From positions 1 through 64,000 of the forward strand of contig JAKSKN010000005.1 in assembly GCA_024401695.1 (NCBI GenBank): DNA of 64,000 nt, written 5' to 3'. The position numbers were made by a program, and so were the translations under genes. This document shows positions 51,281-61,184 of this stretch, piece by piece. Source of the DNA: Bacteroidales bacterium. Lineage in GTDB: Bacteria > Bacteroidota > Bacteroidia > Bacteroidales > UBA932. The notes under the pieces were generated by a model that did not search any database, was not told where the DNA came from, and saw only the letters and a list, made by a program, of their open reading frames with translations. Position 1 is the first letter of the stretch; every line of letters begins with the position of its first letter.

Positions 51281-53149
51281 ATGACAGCGCTTTTCCTCGT
51301 GACGGCCGTGACGATGTTCACGACCGTTTCTGTAACTGTCCCGGCATCGCCGGAGGGCAGGGTTATGACAGTGGACGATATGTTTTCGGACAGCCACCGT
51401 GTCGGGACATACCGTGAATGGCATTGGAACGACCTGGGCCTGTTCGAGGAGGGCGGCGTGCCTGACGATGAACCGGTCTACAAGCTGCCGCAGCCTGAGA
51501 ATTCCGACATAAGTTATGGCGCCGTGCCTTCCAGGAATGAGTTCGGCAGCAATTCCGGCGTCACCCCTTCACCGTCCGGGGCCCTTCTTGCCGTCATACG
51601 CCGCGACGAAAGTCTGGTGAGCAGTTTCCCCCTCCTGAACATCAGGACGCGCACCGGAAGCCTCAAAAGCATCAAATATCCGATGAACGGAATGAGCTCC
51701 GAGCGGCTGGACCTCTGTGTCTGTGACACTCTGGGCAATATTCTGACCACCCTTGATGTCACCGACTTCGATTCGGAGCGATATCTCACCAACGTCAGCT
51801 GGTCGCCCGACGACAGGTACATCTTCGTACACGTCCTCGACAGGGCGCAGCACCATATGCATCTCAATATGTACCGCGCTTCCGACGGAGGCTTCGTCCG
51901 CACTCTCCTTACAGAAGAAAACGATGCCTGGGTTGAGCCTCAAACCCCGTTGCACAACATAAAAGGCACATACGACTTCATCTATACCACCGACAACCGC
52001 GACGGCTACAAGAACCTGTACATTCTGGACACCCTCGGCACATTGCGCCGCCTTGTGGCCTGCGATGCCGATATGGCTTACAGAGGCAATGACGGCACCA
52101 GTGTGTTCTATGACTCCCGGGAGGTCTCCCCTGTCGAAAACCATCTGTTCCGCGTCCAGCTGAAGCCGGCAGGGAGAATTGCCGGATACAAGGTCGGAAA
52201 GCCGCGGCAGCTCACGCAGGGGCACGGTATGCATACGACAAAGCTGAGCCCGTCCTGCCGCCAGTTCGTCGATACTTACAGCGCACCGGACGTCCCCGCC
52301 GAGACGAGGCTCTGCAACGCTGACGGCAGCATTGAAAAAGTGCTGCTGACCTCGCCTGACCCTCTCGAAGGCATCGCCCGCTGCGAGGTTGAACTCGGCA
52401 CGGTCAAGGCCGCCGACGGCGTCACGGACAACTATTACCGCCTGATCAAGCCTCTGGACTTCGACCCGTCAAAGAAATATCCTCTGATAGTATATGTTTA
52501 TGGCGGCCCTCATTCGCAGATGGTGAATGATTCCTGGCTCGGTAACATCCGTATGTGGGAAATGGTGATGGCGCATCGCGGCTATGTGGTTTATGTCCAG
52601 GACAACCGCGGCACCAGTTTCCGCGGTGCGGCCTTCGAGAAGGCGATAAACCGCAGGTGCGGCCAGGAGGAGGCTGCCGACCAGATGGCAGGCCTAAATG
52701 CCCTGCTGGAGCGTTCTCCTTGGATTGACCGCGACAGGATAGGCGTGCACGGGTGGAGCTACGGCGGATTTATGACCATCACCCTGCTCACCCATTATCC
52801 GGACGTTTTCAAGGTTGCAGCCGCGGGTGGCCCGGTTATTGATTGGAAATGGTATGAAGTGATGTATGGAGAACGCTATATGGACAATCCGTCAAGCAAT
52901 CCTGATGGTTTCGAGGAGACGTCGCTTATGAACCGGACCTCGGACGTGAAGGGACGGCTGCTCATCATCCAGGGGGCCGTGGACAACACCGTCGTATGGC
53001 AGCACTCCCTAAGCTTCACCCAGAAATGCATTGATGAAGGTGTGCAGCTGGAATACTTCCCGTATCCCGTTTCCGAGCACAATATGAGAGGCAGGAATGC
53101 CGTGCACCTGTATAATAAACTAACAGACTATTTTCTTGAAAATCTATGA
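51281..53149 (+). CDS. S9 prolyl oligopeptidase / DPP-like peptidase
   Basis: The protein has 622 residues with a signal-like N-terminus. An N-terminal beta-propeller (about 30-380; TPSPSGALLAVIRRDE, VSWSPDDRYIFVHV) precedes an alpha/beta-hydrolase domain with GVHGWSYGGFM (Ser about 493), GAVDNTVVW (Asp about 567) and SEHNMRG (His about 600). It resembles periplasmic dipeptidyl peptidase IV, which removes X-Pro or X-Ala dipeptides. It is about 100 residues shorter than usual, mainly in the propeller. The stop overlaps the next gene by 4 bp. Confidence 0.9.
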   Translation: MTALFLVTAVTMFTTVSVTVPASPEGRVMTVDDMFSDSHRVGTYREWHWNDLGLFEEGGVPDDEPVYKLPQPENSDISYGAVPSRNEFGSNSGVTPSPSGALLAVIRRDESLVSSFPLLNIRTRTGSLKSIKYPMNGMSSERLDLCVCDTLGNILTTLDVTDFDSERYLTNVSWSPDDRYIFVHVLDRAQHHMHLNMYRASDGGFVRTLLTEENDAWVEPQTPLHNIKGTYDFIYTTDNRDGYKNLYILDTLGTLRRLVACDADMAYRGNDGTSVFYDSREVSPVENHLFRVQLKPAGRIAGYKVGKPRQLTQGHGMHTTKLSPSCRQFVDTYSAPDVPAETRLCNADGSIEKVLLTSPDPLEGIARCEVELGTVKAADGVTDNYYRLIKPLDFDPSKKYPLIVYVYGGPHSQMVNDSWLGNIRMWEMVMAHRGYVVYVQDNRGTSFRGAAFEKAINRRCGQEEAADQMAGLNALLERSPWIDRDRIGVHGWSYGGFMTITLLTHYPDVFKVAAAGGPVIDWKWYEVMYGERYMDNPSSNPDGFEETSLMNRTSDVKGRLLIIQGAVDNTVVWQHSLSFTQKCIDEGVQLEYFPYPVSEHNMRGRNAVHLYNKLTDYFLENL

Positions 53150-54249
53150 ATCTGAAGATATCTGCAGCCTTGTTTGCCCTGGCCATACTGCCGCTGTCCG
53201 CCACTGCACAGACCAAGGCTGAAACAAAACTTTATCAGAAGACCGTTTCCAAGCCTTCTGTCGCGTCTTTCGACAAGTTCCTGAAGAAGTACCCGTCATC
53301 GGTCTATGCGGCCGAAATACAGGCAAGGAAGGACACCCTCCTGATAATCTCGCCATATTCTCTCGAGGATGCCGTACAGATAATGTCCGCTCAGATGCCG
53401 GACTACAGGGTGAAGGCGCAGGCCTGGAGAAGCGAAGGGATCGACCGTGTGTCGGGAATCGGATTCAACGATGCCGGCTGCCGCTATATGCTTCTTGAAA
53501 AGGATAAAAACGGCTGGAATGTCGTTTCGCAGTATGATGTGGAAGATGATGACGTGAAATCGGGCGGCAGTTTTGATTTCGTCGATTCCACCTACGTCAT
53601 CAGGATCGCCGGGCGTGAATATGTCCGTTTCAACAGGCTCATCACCTATGCCGGCGGAGACAGCCTCGAATATGCCGCCCATCTTTTCTGTCCGAAGGAG
53701 GAATTCAACAGCCGTTCGCTTTCCTTTGTCGGCAGGAAGCTTGCTGACGGCTCTGCGGAAGGCCGGATAGACGACGGGCTGGAATCAGGGATGGACACTC
53801 CCCCTATGATCTTCCTCAGATCCGAACTCCAGAAGGTCGAAGGCCTTCACGAACTTCCGACGGGCACCATACTTACTGACGAGTCCATCAGGTGGTGGAT
53901 TGAAAAGAACCCCGATGCGCTCACGACGGCCAAAAGCATAAGATTCGGCCAGATACCGGAGGAGAGTTCCCTTGCGCTCACCTATGAGAGCCAGAAAAAG
54001 GAAAGCTGCGCGAAGTTCCGCGCAGCGATGTTCGACATACGTGACTATACGGTTGTGGTGGCTTATGACCGCTCCAGCGGCAAATATCTCCTTGCCTGGG
54101 CTGAGCCTGAATGTAAGGATCACAAGAACGGCAGACTGCTGAACAACATCTATTTTGAAGACGGTTCAACCCTGGTGCTTTTCTATTATCACGGAAAGAA
54201 GACTTTCAAGTATCGCCTGAATCTGTCGAGCAAGTCGCTCAGGCGCTGA
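53146..54249 (+). CDS. Exported protein of unknown function
   Basis: The protein has 367 residues. A signal peptide (cleaved near ATAQ) is followed by a short TPR-like helical part (SVASFDKFLKKYPSSVYAAEIQARKDTLL), then a beta-rich body (FNDAGCRYMLLEKDKNGWNVVSQYDV, LSFVGRKLADGSAEGRIDDG). The C-terminus is rich in strands (TVVVAYDRSSGKYLLAWAEPE). I recognise no family. Overlap with the peptidase gene suggests a periplasmic partner. Confidence 0.75.
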   Translation: MNLKISAALFALAILPLSATAQTKAETKLYQKTVSKPSVASFDKFLKKYPSSVYAAEIQARKDTLLIISPYSLEDAVQIMSAQMPDYRVKAQAWRSEGIDRVSGIGFNDAGCRYMLLEKDKNGWNVVSQYDVEDDDVKSGGSFDFVDSTYVIRIAGREYVRFNRLITYAGGDSLEYAAHLFCPKEEFNSRSLSFVGRKLADGSAEGRIDDGLESGMDTPPMIFLRSELQKVEGLHELPTGTILTDESIRWWIEKNPDALTTAKSIRFGQIPEESSLALTYESQKKESCAKFRAAMFDIRDYTVVVAYDRSSGKYLLAWAEPECKDHKNGRLLNNIYFEDGSTLVLFYYHGKKTFKYRLNLSSKSLRR

Positions 54250-54257
54250 CCATCATA

Positions 54258-56129
54258 TCAGAGAAGCATCTTCATGGCGTCAAGAAGTTCTTCCAGATTG
54301 ATCGGCTTGGCGATGTGGTCGTCCATACCGGAATCAAGTGACTTCTTGCGGTCTTCCTCGAATGCATTTGCCGAAACTGCTATTATCGGGAGATTCTTTC
54401 CTCCAGGAAGCACTCTTATGGCCTTTGTAGCTTCGTATCCGTTCATCACGGGCATCTGGATGTCCATCAGTATGAAGTCGTAATATCCCGGACCGTCCTT
54501 GGCGAATTTCTGGACGGCGTTGGAGCCGTCGTCAGCCGTCTCCACAATCATCCCGGCCTCGTTCAGCAGGACGGTGGCGATCTCTCGGTTGAGTTCGTTG
54601 TCCTCTACGAGAAGCACTCTCTTCCCCTTTAATACGTCGTCGAACTTGACCGGGCGCTCAGGCTCGTCCGCAGCATCCATGCGGGTGAATATCCTGATGG
54701 ATTCCTCGTCCATCAGCGCAAGAGGAAGTTCGATGGTGACTGATGTACCCTCCCCGACCTTGCTCTGGATGTCGATCCTGCCACCGGCAACGTCAATGAT
54801 GCGCTTGACTATGGACATACCCAGTCCGGCGCCTTCCTGCTTGGATACGGTGGATGTCTGTTCCCTTGAGAATGTCTCGTAGATGTGGCTGAGAAATTCT
54901 TCGCTCATACCGATGCCGTTGTCGGAGACGACAAAACGGTATATCGTTTTGCCGTTTTCATCCTCATCTGCCTGAGTGACCGTGAATTTGACGGAACTGC
55001 CGTCGTTGGAATATTTGATGGCGTTTGAAATGACGTTGATGAGAACTTCCTTGAAATGCATTTCGTCTCCGAATACATACGGATTCTTCAGATCTTCAAT
55101 ATTGACTTCAAGGTTGATGCTCTTCGGGATGGCCAGAGCCCTGCCCATCTGTTCTGTGACGGCAACCATCTCACGGAGGTCCATCGCGTCCTTCGTCAAC
55201 TTCAGTTTACCGGCTTCTATGCGGCTCATTTCAAGGATCTCATTGATAAGCTCGAGGAGATGCCCGCTGGAAATCTTGATTTTCCCGAGGGCGTCAATAG
55301 CAGTTTCCTTCTCGTCGAAATGCTTGATTGCGATATCCGTAAAGCCGAGTATGGCATTGAGCGGAGTCCTGATGTCGTGGGATATGCTGAAGAGGAAGGT
55401 GGTCTTTGCCTTGTTGGCGCTGTAGTTCTGTGCGCTCTCGCGGATTCGTGCCTCGAGCATTTCGGAGATGACGAAAGAATATATGATGCAGAATCCGAGC
55501 ATATATCCTATCGAGTATGCGGGAGCGTCAGGATAGAGGAGCTGGAATGCACCGCAGAGGATAGGCGCCCCGGTGAATGCGATTACGGCGTTGTAGTAGG
55601 ACTTTTCGTCCTTGCTGTCCTTCTTGTTCCTGATGGAACCGAATATGGCGACGGCGGCCATAAGCAGGTAGTTGGCGTATTGGGCGTAGAACAGGAACTT
55701 GCGTATGGGACCGGTCTGGTATTCTCCCGCATCGTCCACGTAGAAGACCGAGTGGCTGCTGTAGTTCAGCAGCAGGAGCGCCAGCTCAATAAGGAAGATT
55801 GATGCCGCGGCTCCGAAATAGATGTTCTTGTGTTTGATCTCGCCGATGTATGTCAGAACGAAATAAAGCCAGACAAGAGGAGTGAAGGCGGCGAAGAGAT
55901 GGAATACGAATGATGAAATATACAGCAGCTTGTCGTTGTTGACGAGATTGCTGGCAAAGATACCCCACATACCGTCGGCTATACAGAATATGGTGATCCA
56001 TCTGGCGAGCAGGAGGAATGCTGAGTCGAGACTGTTTTTCTTTGAGAGACTGGCCCTGGTCCTGGCTGGGAGCAGCAATGCAACAAGTGCGCAGGAGAAG
56101 GCCGTGACGGTATATAAGATATGGACCAT
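54258..56129 (-). CDS. Hybrid sensor histidine kinase with 7TM sensor region
   Basis: The protein has 623 residues. About seven hydrophobic helices (1-215) form a membrane sensor. HisKA with FSISHDIRTPLNAILGF (His about 250), HATPase_c (FVVSDNGIGMS, GAGLGMSIVKR) and a REC domain with DIQMPVMNGY (Asp about 553) and AKPIN follow. Its kinase and REC parts closely resemble those of the soluble hybrid kinase at 21305, so the two are likely paralogues. No DNA-binding partner is nearby. A TACTTTTG box (minus, 56139-56146) precedes the ATG. Confidence 0.93.
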   Translation of the reverse strand: MVHILYTVTAFSCALVALLLPARTRASLSKKNSLDSAFLLLARWITIFCIADGMWGIFASNLVNNDKLLYISSFVFHLFAAFTPLVWLYFVLTYIGEIKHKNIYFGAAASIFLIELALLLLNYSSHSVFYVDDAGEYQTGPIRKFLFYAQYANYLLMAAVAIFGSIRNKKDSKDEKSYYNAVIAFTGAPILCGAFQLLYPDAPAYSIGYMLGFCIIYSFVISEMLEARIRESAQNYSANKAKTTFLFSISHDIRTPLNAILGFTDIAIKHFDEKETAIDALGKIKISSGHLLELINEILEMSRIEAGKLKLTKDAMDLREMVAVTEQMGRALAIPKSINLEVNIEDLKNPYVFGDEMHFKEVLINVISNAIKYSNDGSSVKFTVTQADEDENGKTIYRFVVSDNGIGMSEEFLSHIYETFSREQTSTVSKQEGAGLGMSIVKRIIDVAGGRIDIQSKVGEGTSVTIELPLALMDEESIRIFTRMDAADEPERPVKFDDVLKGKRVLLVEDNELNREIATVLLNEAGMIVETADDGSNAVQKFAKDGPGYYDFILMDIQMPVMNGYEATKAIRVLPGGKNLPIIAVSANAFEEDRKKSLDSGMDDHIAKPINLEELLDAMKMLL

Positions 56130-56138
56130 AACTTAAGT

Positions 56139-56146
56139 CAAAAGTA
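56139..56146 (-). promoter_or_regulatory. -7 box TACTTTTG of 7TM hybrid kinase
   Basis: The box lies 9 nt before the ATG at 56129 on the minus strand and is back-to-back with the his promoter. Confidence 0.5.
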
Positions 56147-56200
56147 TTTTATCTCCCGAATATAAGAAAATTTTCTCAAAAATATATCTCCGGACGTTTT

Positions 56201-56232
56201 TTTGTTTTTTTCGATATTGTTTCCTACATTTG
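56201..56232 (+). promoter_or_regulatory. Histidine operon promoter
   Basis: TTTG at 56201-56204 and TACATTTG at 56225-56232, 20 nt apart, match the Bacteroidetes consensus. The -7 box ends 7 nt before the leader-peptide ATG, so that peptide is probably read from a leaderless mRNA. Confidence 0.75.
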
Positions 56233-56239
56233 TGATGTT

Positions 56240-56293
56240 ATGTCAAGTAGAGAGTATACCTTCATCCATCACCACCATCACCATCTCTTGTAG
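56240..56293 (+). CDS. hisL: His operon leader peptide
   Basis: The frame encodes MSSREYTFIHHHHHHLL and then TAG. Codons 10-15 (56267-56284) are six consecutive His codons, CAT and CAC mixed. It lies between a strong promoter and an intrinsic terminator directly upstream of hisG. Such runs of the operon's own amino acid are the hallmark of attenuation: low charged tRNA-His stalls the ribosome and favours the antiterminator. Confidence 0.93.
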   Translation: MSSREYTFIHHHHHHLL

Positions 56294-56296
56294 ATT

Positions 56297-56363
56297 TGGT
56301 AGGCCTTGGCGCGTATGGTTGAGTATATTACGGGTCGGCTTACCAGTGCGGTAAGCTTTTTTT
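56297..56363 (+). promoter_or_regulatory. His attenuator: antiterminator and terminator
   Basis: Segment 3 GGCTTACC (56337-56344) can pair with GGTAAGC (56350-56356) to form a 7-bp terminator stem with a 5-nt loop and a seven-T tract (56357-56363). Alternatively it pairs with TGGTAGGCC (56297-56305), nine bases including one G-U, as antiterminator. Segment 2 can itself pair with ACCATCT in the His-codon region, so a ribosome stalled there would free it. This gives the classic 1:2, 2:3 and 3:4 logic. Confidence 0.85.
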
Positions 56364-56388
56364 GTGTATATTTGAAAAGGTTGATTAT

Positions 56389-57240
56389 ATGTTACGTTTA
56401 GCAATTCAGTCCAAGGGACGTCTCAATGAAGACTGCACCTCCCTTTTGCAGGAAATAGGAATCTCGGTTGATGATTCCAAGAGGAAATTCCTGTCCAAGT
56501 CCGCAAATTTCCCTCTTGAGGTCCTTTATATGAGGGACGACGACATCCCGCAGGTTGTTTCCGCAGGGACGGCATCCCTGGGCATCGTGGGACTCAATGA
56601 AGTCGAGGAAAAAGGTTTCGATGTCAAGATCGAGGCCCGTCTCGGTTTCGGCGGATGCCGCATCTCTCTGGCCATCCCTAAGGCCGATGAATATCCTGGA
56701 CCGCAGTATTTCAACGGCAAGCGCATAGCCACCTCATATCCCAACATCCTCAGGAGGTTCCTTGCCGGGAATGGCATACAGGCCGACATCGAGGTGATCA
56801 CCGGTTCCGTGGAGATCGCTCCGGCCGCAGGCATCGCCGATGCAATCTTCGATATCGTATCATCTGGTGGCACACTGGTTTCAAACGGGCTCAAGGAGGT
56901 GGAGAAGGTTTTCTTCTCCGAGGCTGTCCTCATCAGCAACGGAAGTCTTTCCGACGAAGACCGCAAGTCCCTGGAAGAGATATTGTTCCGCATTGACTCC
57001 GTGAAGGTGAGCCGCGGTCAGAAATACATATTGATGAACCTGCCGGAGTCGGCCATCGAGGATGCGATCAAGATACTTCCCGCAATGCGCAGCCCTACGG
57101 TGATGCCGCTGGCGGCCAAGGGGTGGTGTTCACTGCACTCCGTCGTCTGTGCTGACGAACTTTGGGAGAAGATTCGCCAGCTGAAGGCAATAGGAGCCGA
57201 AGGCATACTTGTGTTGACTGTTGACAAGATTATTCCGTAG
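56389..57240 (+). CDS. hisG: ATP phosphoribosyltransferase (long form)
   Basis: The protein has 283 residues, the long form with a C-terminal regulatory domain (about 210-283, VTRG-like YILMNLPESAIEDAIKILPAMRSPTVMPLA) that binds histidine. The N-terminus LRLAIQSKGRLNEDC and GSVEIAPAAGIADAIFDIVSSGGTL are the catalytic signatures. It commits ATP and PRPP to histidine synthesis and is feedback-inhibited. It is the first structural gene after the attenuator. A TATATTTG at 56367-56374 could be a secondary promoter but lacks a -33 match. Confidence 0.97.
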   Translation: MLRLAIQSKGRLNEDCTSLLQEIGISVDDSKRKFLSKSANFPLEVLYMRDDDIPQVVSAGTASLGIVGLNEVEEKGFDVKIEARLGFGGCRISLAIPKADEYPGPQYFNGKRIATSYPNILRRFLAGNGIQADIEVITGSVEIAPAAGIADAIFDIVSSGGTLVSNGLKEVEKVFFSEAVLISNGSLSDEDRKSLEEILFRIDSVKVSRGQKYILMNLPESAIEDAIKILPAMRSPTVMPLAAKGWCSLHSVVCADELWEKIRQLKAIGAEGILVLTVDKIIP

Positions 57241-57244
57241 TGAT

Positions 57245-58525
57245 ATGAAGTTTTACGAAAACCCTGCCAGAAGCGGGTGGGCGGCCATCTGCAGACGTCC
57301 TTCCGACAGCAATCCCGTAGTTCGGGAGAGGGTTGTTGCCATCATAGACCGCGTCCGCAAGGACGGTGACAAGGCTTTGCTTGAGCTTGCCGCGGAGATT
57401 GACGGGCGCTGCCCGGAGAGCATACGCGTCAGCGACAAGGCTGTGCGCGAGGCTTGCGGCCTCGTGTCCGCCGATGTCAAGAAGGCTGTCGCCGAGGCGA
57501 TGAAGAACATCAGGAAGTTCCATCGGAAACAACTTCCGAAGGAGATCCGGGTCGAAACCGCACCCGGCGTGACCTGCATTCAGCGCCCCGTCCCCATCAG
57601 CCGTGTCGGACTATATATTCCGGGAGGCACCGCTCCCCTTTTCTCCACTGTCCTGATGCTGGCTGTACCGGCAAAGCTCGCCGGGTGCGACGAGGTGATC
57701 CTCTGTACGCCTGCGGGAAAGAACGGCAAGATCGCCCCTGAGGTCCTGTATGCCGCCAAGAGCTGCGGCATAAGCAGGATATACGAAGCCGGTGGTGCGC
57801 AGGCTATTGCCGCAATGGCTTTCGGTACCGAAACCATTGATAAGGTTGATAAGATATTCGGCCCTGGCAATCAGTATGTTACTACAGCGAAGCAAATTCT
57901 TGGAGGAAGCGTAGTCGCCATAGATATGCCTGCCGGCCCGTCTGAAGTGATGGTCATTGCAGACTCCGAAGCCAACCCTTCTTTCGTGGCCGCTGACCTT
58001 CTGTCACAGGCGGAACACGGACGCGACAGCCAGGTGGTGCTTGTCTGCGACAGCAACAGCTTTGCGGCACGGGTCGAAGAAGAGGTCAACCGTCAGGTGA
58101 AGGTGCTCGGCCGCTCCGATTTTGCCGAGGCCGCGCTGGAAAAGAGCAGTTTCGTCATTTTCGATGAAATCGCGGATATGATCTATTTTGCCAATGAATA
58201 TGCCCCTGAGCATCTCATAGTGTCCACAAGGGATCCGTATCGGATAGTGGACGGCATAACCGCTGCCGGTAGCGTGTTTGTCGGGGACTACACACCCGAA
58301 AGCGCCGGCGACTATGCCTCCGGTACCAACCATACCCTTCCTACCTGCGCCTGGGCACGCTCTTTCAGCGGCGTGAACATCGACAGCTTCATCCGTAAGA
58401 TGACCATACAGGAGATTACGCGCGAAGGTCTTGAAGGCCTTTCAAGGACTATCGTGTCAATGGCTGAGGCGGAGGGCCTGCAGGCTCACGCCAATGCAGT
58501 AAAAGTCAGGATAAATGAAAAGTGA
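57245..58525 (+). CDS. hisD: Histidinol dehydrogenase
   Basis: The protein has 426 residues. VPISRVGLYIPGGTAPLFSTVLML, GGAQAIAAMAFGT, FGPGNQYVTTAK and LSQAEHGRDSQ with the catalytic Glu-His pair are present; GPSEVMVIAD is conserved. It makes histidine from histidinol in two NAD-dependent steps. The start is 5 bp after hisG and the stop overlaps hisC by 11 bp. Confidence 0.97.
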   Translation: MKFYENPARSGWAAICRRPSDSNPVVRERVVAIIDRVRKDGDKALLELAAEIDGRCPESIRVSDKAVREACGLVSADVKKAVAEAMKNIRKFHRKQLPKEIRVETAPGVTCIQRPVPISRVGLYIPGGTAPLFSTVLMLAVPAKLAGCDEVILCTPAGKNGKIAPEVLYAAKSCGISRIYEAGGAQAIAAMAFGTETIDKVDKIFGPGNQYVTTAKQILGGSVVAIDMPAGPSEVMVIADSEANPSFVAADLLSQAEHGRDSQVVLVCDSNSFAARVEEEVNRQVKVLGRSDFAEAALEKSSFVIFDEIADMIYFANEYAPEHLIVSTRDPYRIVDGITAAGSVFVGDYTPESAGDYASGTNHTLPTCAWARSFSGVNIDSFIRKMTIQEITREGLEGLSRTIVSMAEAEGLQAHANAVKVRINEK

Positions 58526-59567
58526 TGACATCAGGGCGCTGGTGCGCCCCAACATACAGAAGCTCTGCCCGTATTCAACGGCGCGCGACGAGTACAAAGG
58601 CACGATAGGAGTATTCCTGGATGCCAACGAAAGTCCCTTCCCTACCGGCTGGAACCGCTATCCCGACCCGCGTCAGACGACACTTCGCGAGAAGCTTGCG
58701 CCAATCAAGGGCGTGAAGCCGGAGAACATATTCTTCGGGAACGGCTCCGACGAGGCCATCGACCTCATCTTCAGGATATTCTGTGTCCCCGGCAAGGACA
58801 ATGTAGTGGCCATCGCGCCAAGCTATGGAATGTACGCGGTATCTGCGTCCATCAATGACGTCGAAGTACGTGAGGTGGTGCTGAACGAAGATTTTTCGCT
58901 GCCTTATGACAGGCTTCTCGCCGCCTGCGATGCCGACACCAAGGCCATATTCCTATGCAGCCCGAACAACCCGTCCGGCAATGCCTTCTCGAATGAAGAG
59001 ATATTCAAGGTCCTTGAGAACTTCAACGGCATCGTCATAGTCGACGAGGCCTACATCGATTTCTGCTCCGTGCCGAGCCTTCTAGGAAGCCTGGACAGAT
59101 ATCCTAACCTGGTTGTGTTCCAGACATTCTCCAAGGCCCGCGGACTCGCCGGACTTCGGCTCGGACTTGCATTCTCGAACCCATACGTCATCAGCGTAAT
59201 GATGATGGTCAAATACCCTTACAACATCAATGCATCCACCCAGAAGTTTGCTTTGGCAGCGCTTGAAAACGGAATTGACGCTCAGGTGGCCGAAATAGTG
59301 GCGCAGCGCGCACGCGTGGCAGCCGCCCTGCCGCAGTATTCCTTCGTCAGGAAGGTGTATCCGAGCGAAGCCAACTTCATTCTCGTGAAGGTTGATGACG
59401 CCAACAGGCTGTATGACCACCTGATAGCGGACGGGATCATAGTGCGCAACCGCAACAGGGTTGTGGGCTGCGCGGGCTGCCTGCGCATCACCATCGGCCT
59501 GCCGGAAGAAAATGACAAACTCCTGAAATCACTCAACGATTATGAAAAAGGCAATATTCGTGGATAG
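58515..59567 (+). CDS. hisC: Histidinol-phosphate aminotransferase
   Basis: The protein has 350 residues, fold-type I PLP enzyme. [50 protein letters not shown] and [13 protein letters not shown] with the PLP lysine are all present. It aminates imidazole-acetol phosphate. It overlaps hisB by 26 bp. Confidence 0.97.
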   Translation: MKSDDIRALVRPNIQKLCPYSTARDEYKGTIGVFLDANESPFPTGWNRYPDPRQTTLREKLAPIKGVKPENIFFGNGSDEAIDLIFRIFCVPGKDNVVAIAPSYGMYAVSASINDVEVREVVLNEDFSLPYDRLLAACDADTKAIFLCSPNNPSGNAFSNEEIFKVLENFNGIVIVDEAYIDFCSVPSLLGSLDRYPNLVVFQTFSKARGLAGLRLGLAFSNPYVISVMMMVKYPYNINASTQKFALAALENGIDAQVAEIVAQRARVAAALPQYSFVRKVYPSEANFILVKVDDANRLYDHLIADGIIVRNRNRVVGCAGCLRITIGLPEENDKLLKSLNDYEKGNIRG

Positions 59568-60600
59568 GGACGGTACCCTTATCGCAGAACCGGCGGACGA
59601 GCAGATCGACTCGCTCGAGAAGCTTGAATTCGTGCCCGGTGCAATCTCCGGGATGAAGGCCCTGACGGGGCTCGGCTTCGAGATTGTAATGGCCTCCAAC
59701 CAGGATGGTCTCGGCACTGCCTCGTTCCCTTGGGAGACCTATAAGCCAGCTCACGATAAGATGCTTAAAACTCTTGCAGGTGAAGGAGTTGTCTTTGATG
59801 ACGAACTTATAGACAGGAGCTTTCCGGAGGACAATGCCCCTACCCGCAAGCCTCGTACCGGAATGTTCGGCAAATACCTTGACGGCAGCTATGATATGGC
59901 GTCTTCCTTTGTCATCGGAGACCGCGATACCGATATGCAGCTCGCCGCCAATCTCGGCGCCCGCGGCCTCAGGCTGGGTGAACTCAGCTGGGAGCAGGTC
60001 GTAGAAGAGATACGCAGCAGCGCGCGCAGCGCAAAGGTCGCCCGCAAGACGGGAGAGACCGACATCCTTGTGTGCATCGACCTTGACGGCAAGGGCGGGT
60101 CCTGCATTGACTCCGGTCTGAAATTCCTTGACCATATGCTTGACCAGCTTGTCCACCACGGTGGCGTATCCCTCACAGTCAGGTGCAAGGGTGACCTTGA
60201 AGTGGACGAGCACCATACTATGGAAGATATCGGTATCGCACTTGGAGAGGCTGTACGCGAAGCGCTCGGTGACAAGCGAGGCATCGAACGTTACGGCTTC
60301 GCCCTCCCTATGGATGAGAGCGCAGCCCTCGTACTGCTCGATTTCGGCGGCCGCAGCGACCTTGTATGGGATGTCGAGTTCACCCGGGAATATGTCGGAG
60401 ACGTCCCTACCGAGATGTTCAAGCATTTCTTCAAGTCATTCTGCGATGCGGCCAGGTGCAATCTGCGCGTGGAGGCCAGAGGTGAGAACAATCACCATAT
60501 CGCCGAGGCCGTGTTCAAGGCATTCGCCCGCTCCATCAGGCAGGCGGCCCGCAGAAACGTTTTCAGTTATGAACTTCCGTCCAGCAAAGGATTGTTATGA
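59542..60600 (+). CDS. hisB: Bifunctional histidinol-phosphatase / imidazoleglycerol-phosphate dehydratase
   Basis: The protein has 352 residues. The N-terminal HAD phosphatase (about 1-160) has FVDRDGTLI and [12 protein letters not shown]. The C-terminal dehydratase (about 170-352) has [33 protein letters not shown] and [20 protein letters not shown]. The fusion matches E. coli HisB and many Bacteroidetes. It overlaps hisH by 4 bp. Confidence 0.97.
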   Translation: MKKAIFVDRDGTLIAEPADEQIDSLEKLEFVPGAISGMKALTGLGFEIVMASNQDGLGTASFPWETYKPAHDKMLKTLAGEGVVFDDELIDRSFPEDNAPTRKPRTGMFGKYLDGSYDMASSFVIGDRDTDMQLAANLGARGLRLGELSWEQVVEEIRSSARSAKVARKTGETDILVCIDLDGKGGSCIDSGLKFLDHMLDQLVHHGGVSLTVRCKGDLEVDEHHTMEDIGIALGEAVREALGDKRGIERYGFALPMDESAALVLLDFGGRSDLVWDVEFTREYVGDVPTEMFKHFFKSFCDAARCNLRVEARGENNHHIAEAVFKAFARSIRQAARRNVFSYELPSSKGLL

Positions 60601-61184
60601 TAGCCATTGTAGATTATGACGCAGGCAATATCAAGTCTGTGATGAATGCTCTCAGGCGGCTTGACGTCGAGTTTGAGCTCACCGCCGACCCGGAAAGGAT
60701 CAAGGCGGCGTCCAAGGTCATCCTGCCCGGTGTGGGAAATGCTGCAGAGGCGATGAAGAGCCTCCGGGAAAAGGGTCTCGTAGAGCTCATCAAGGGCCTT
60801 CGCAAGCCTGTCCTGGGCATATGTGTGGGGATGCAGATCATGTGCCGCCGTTCGGAGGAAGGCGATGCCCAATGTATGGGACTCTTCGACTGCGATGTGT
60901 GCAGATTCTCTCCCGAGCCGGGTGTCAAGGTGCCTCATATGGGATGGAACGGCATCTCCAACCTCGAGAGCAAGCTTTTCAAGGGGCTTGACGAAGGCAG
61001 TTTCGTATATTTCGTCCACTCATACTGCCCGGGCCTCTGCACCGATACGATAGCGACCTGCCGCCACGGAAAGACCCTTTTCAGCGCGGCCCTGAAATAC
61101 GAGAATTTCTATGGCACCCAGTTCCACCCGGAGAAGAGCGGTGATGTGGGAGAGATGATTCTCAAAAACTTCGTTGCACTATGA
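60597..61184 (+). CDS. hisH: Imidazole glycerol phosphate synthase, glutaminase subunit
   Basis: The protein has 195 residues. [29 protein letters not shown], the nucleophile in [12 protein letters not shown] and the His-Glu pair in [11 protein letters not shown] are present. It supplies ammonia to HisF. It overlaps hisB and hisA by 4 bp each. Confidence 0.97.
   Translation: MIAIVDYDAGNIKSVMNALRRLDVEFELTADPERIKAASKVILPGVGNAAEAMKSLREKGLVELIKGLRKPVLGICVGMQIMCRRSEEGDAQCMGLFDCDVCRFSPEPGVKVPHMGWNGISNLESKLFKGLDEGSFVYFVHSYCPGLCTDTIATCRHGKTLFSAALKYENFYGTQFHPEKSGDVGEMILKNFVAL

Noticed and set aside
56367-56374. Second his promoter after the attenuator
   Set aside because: TATATTTG fits the -7 box but no -33 element lies at the right distance, so it is mentioned under hisG only.
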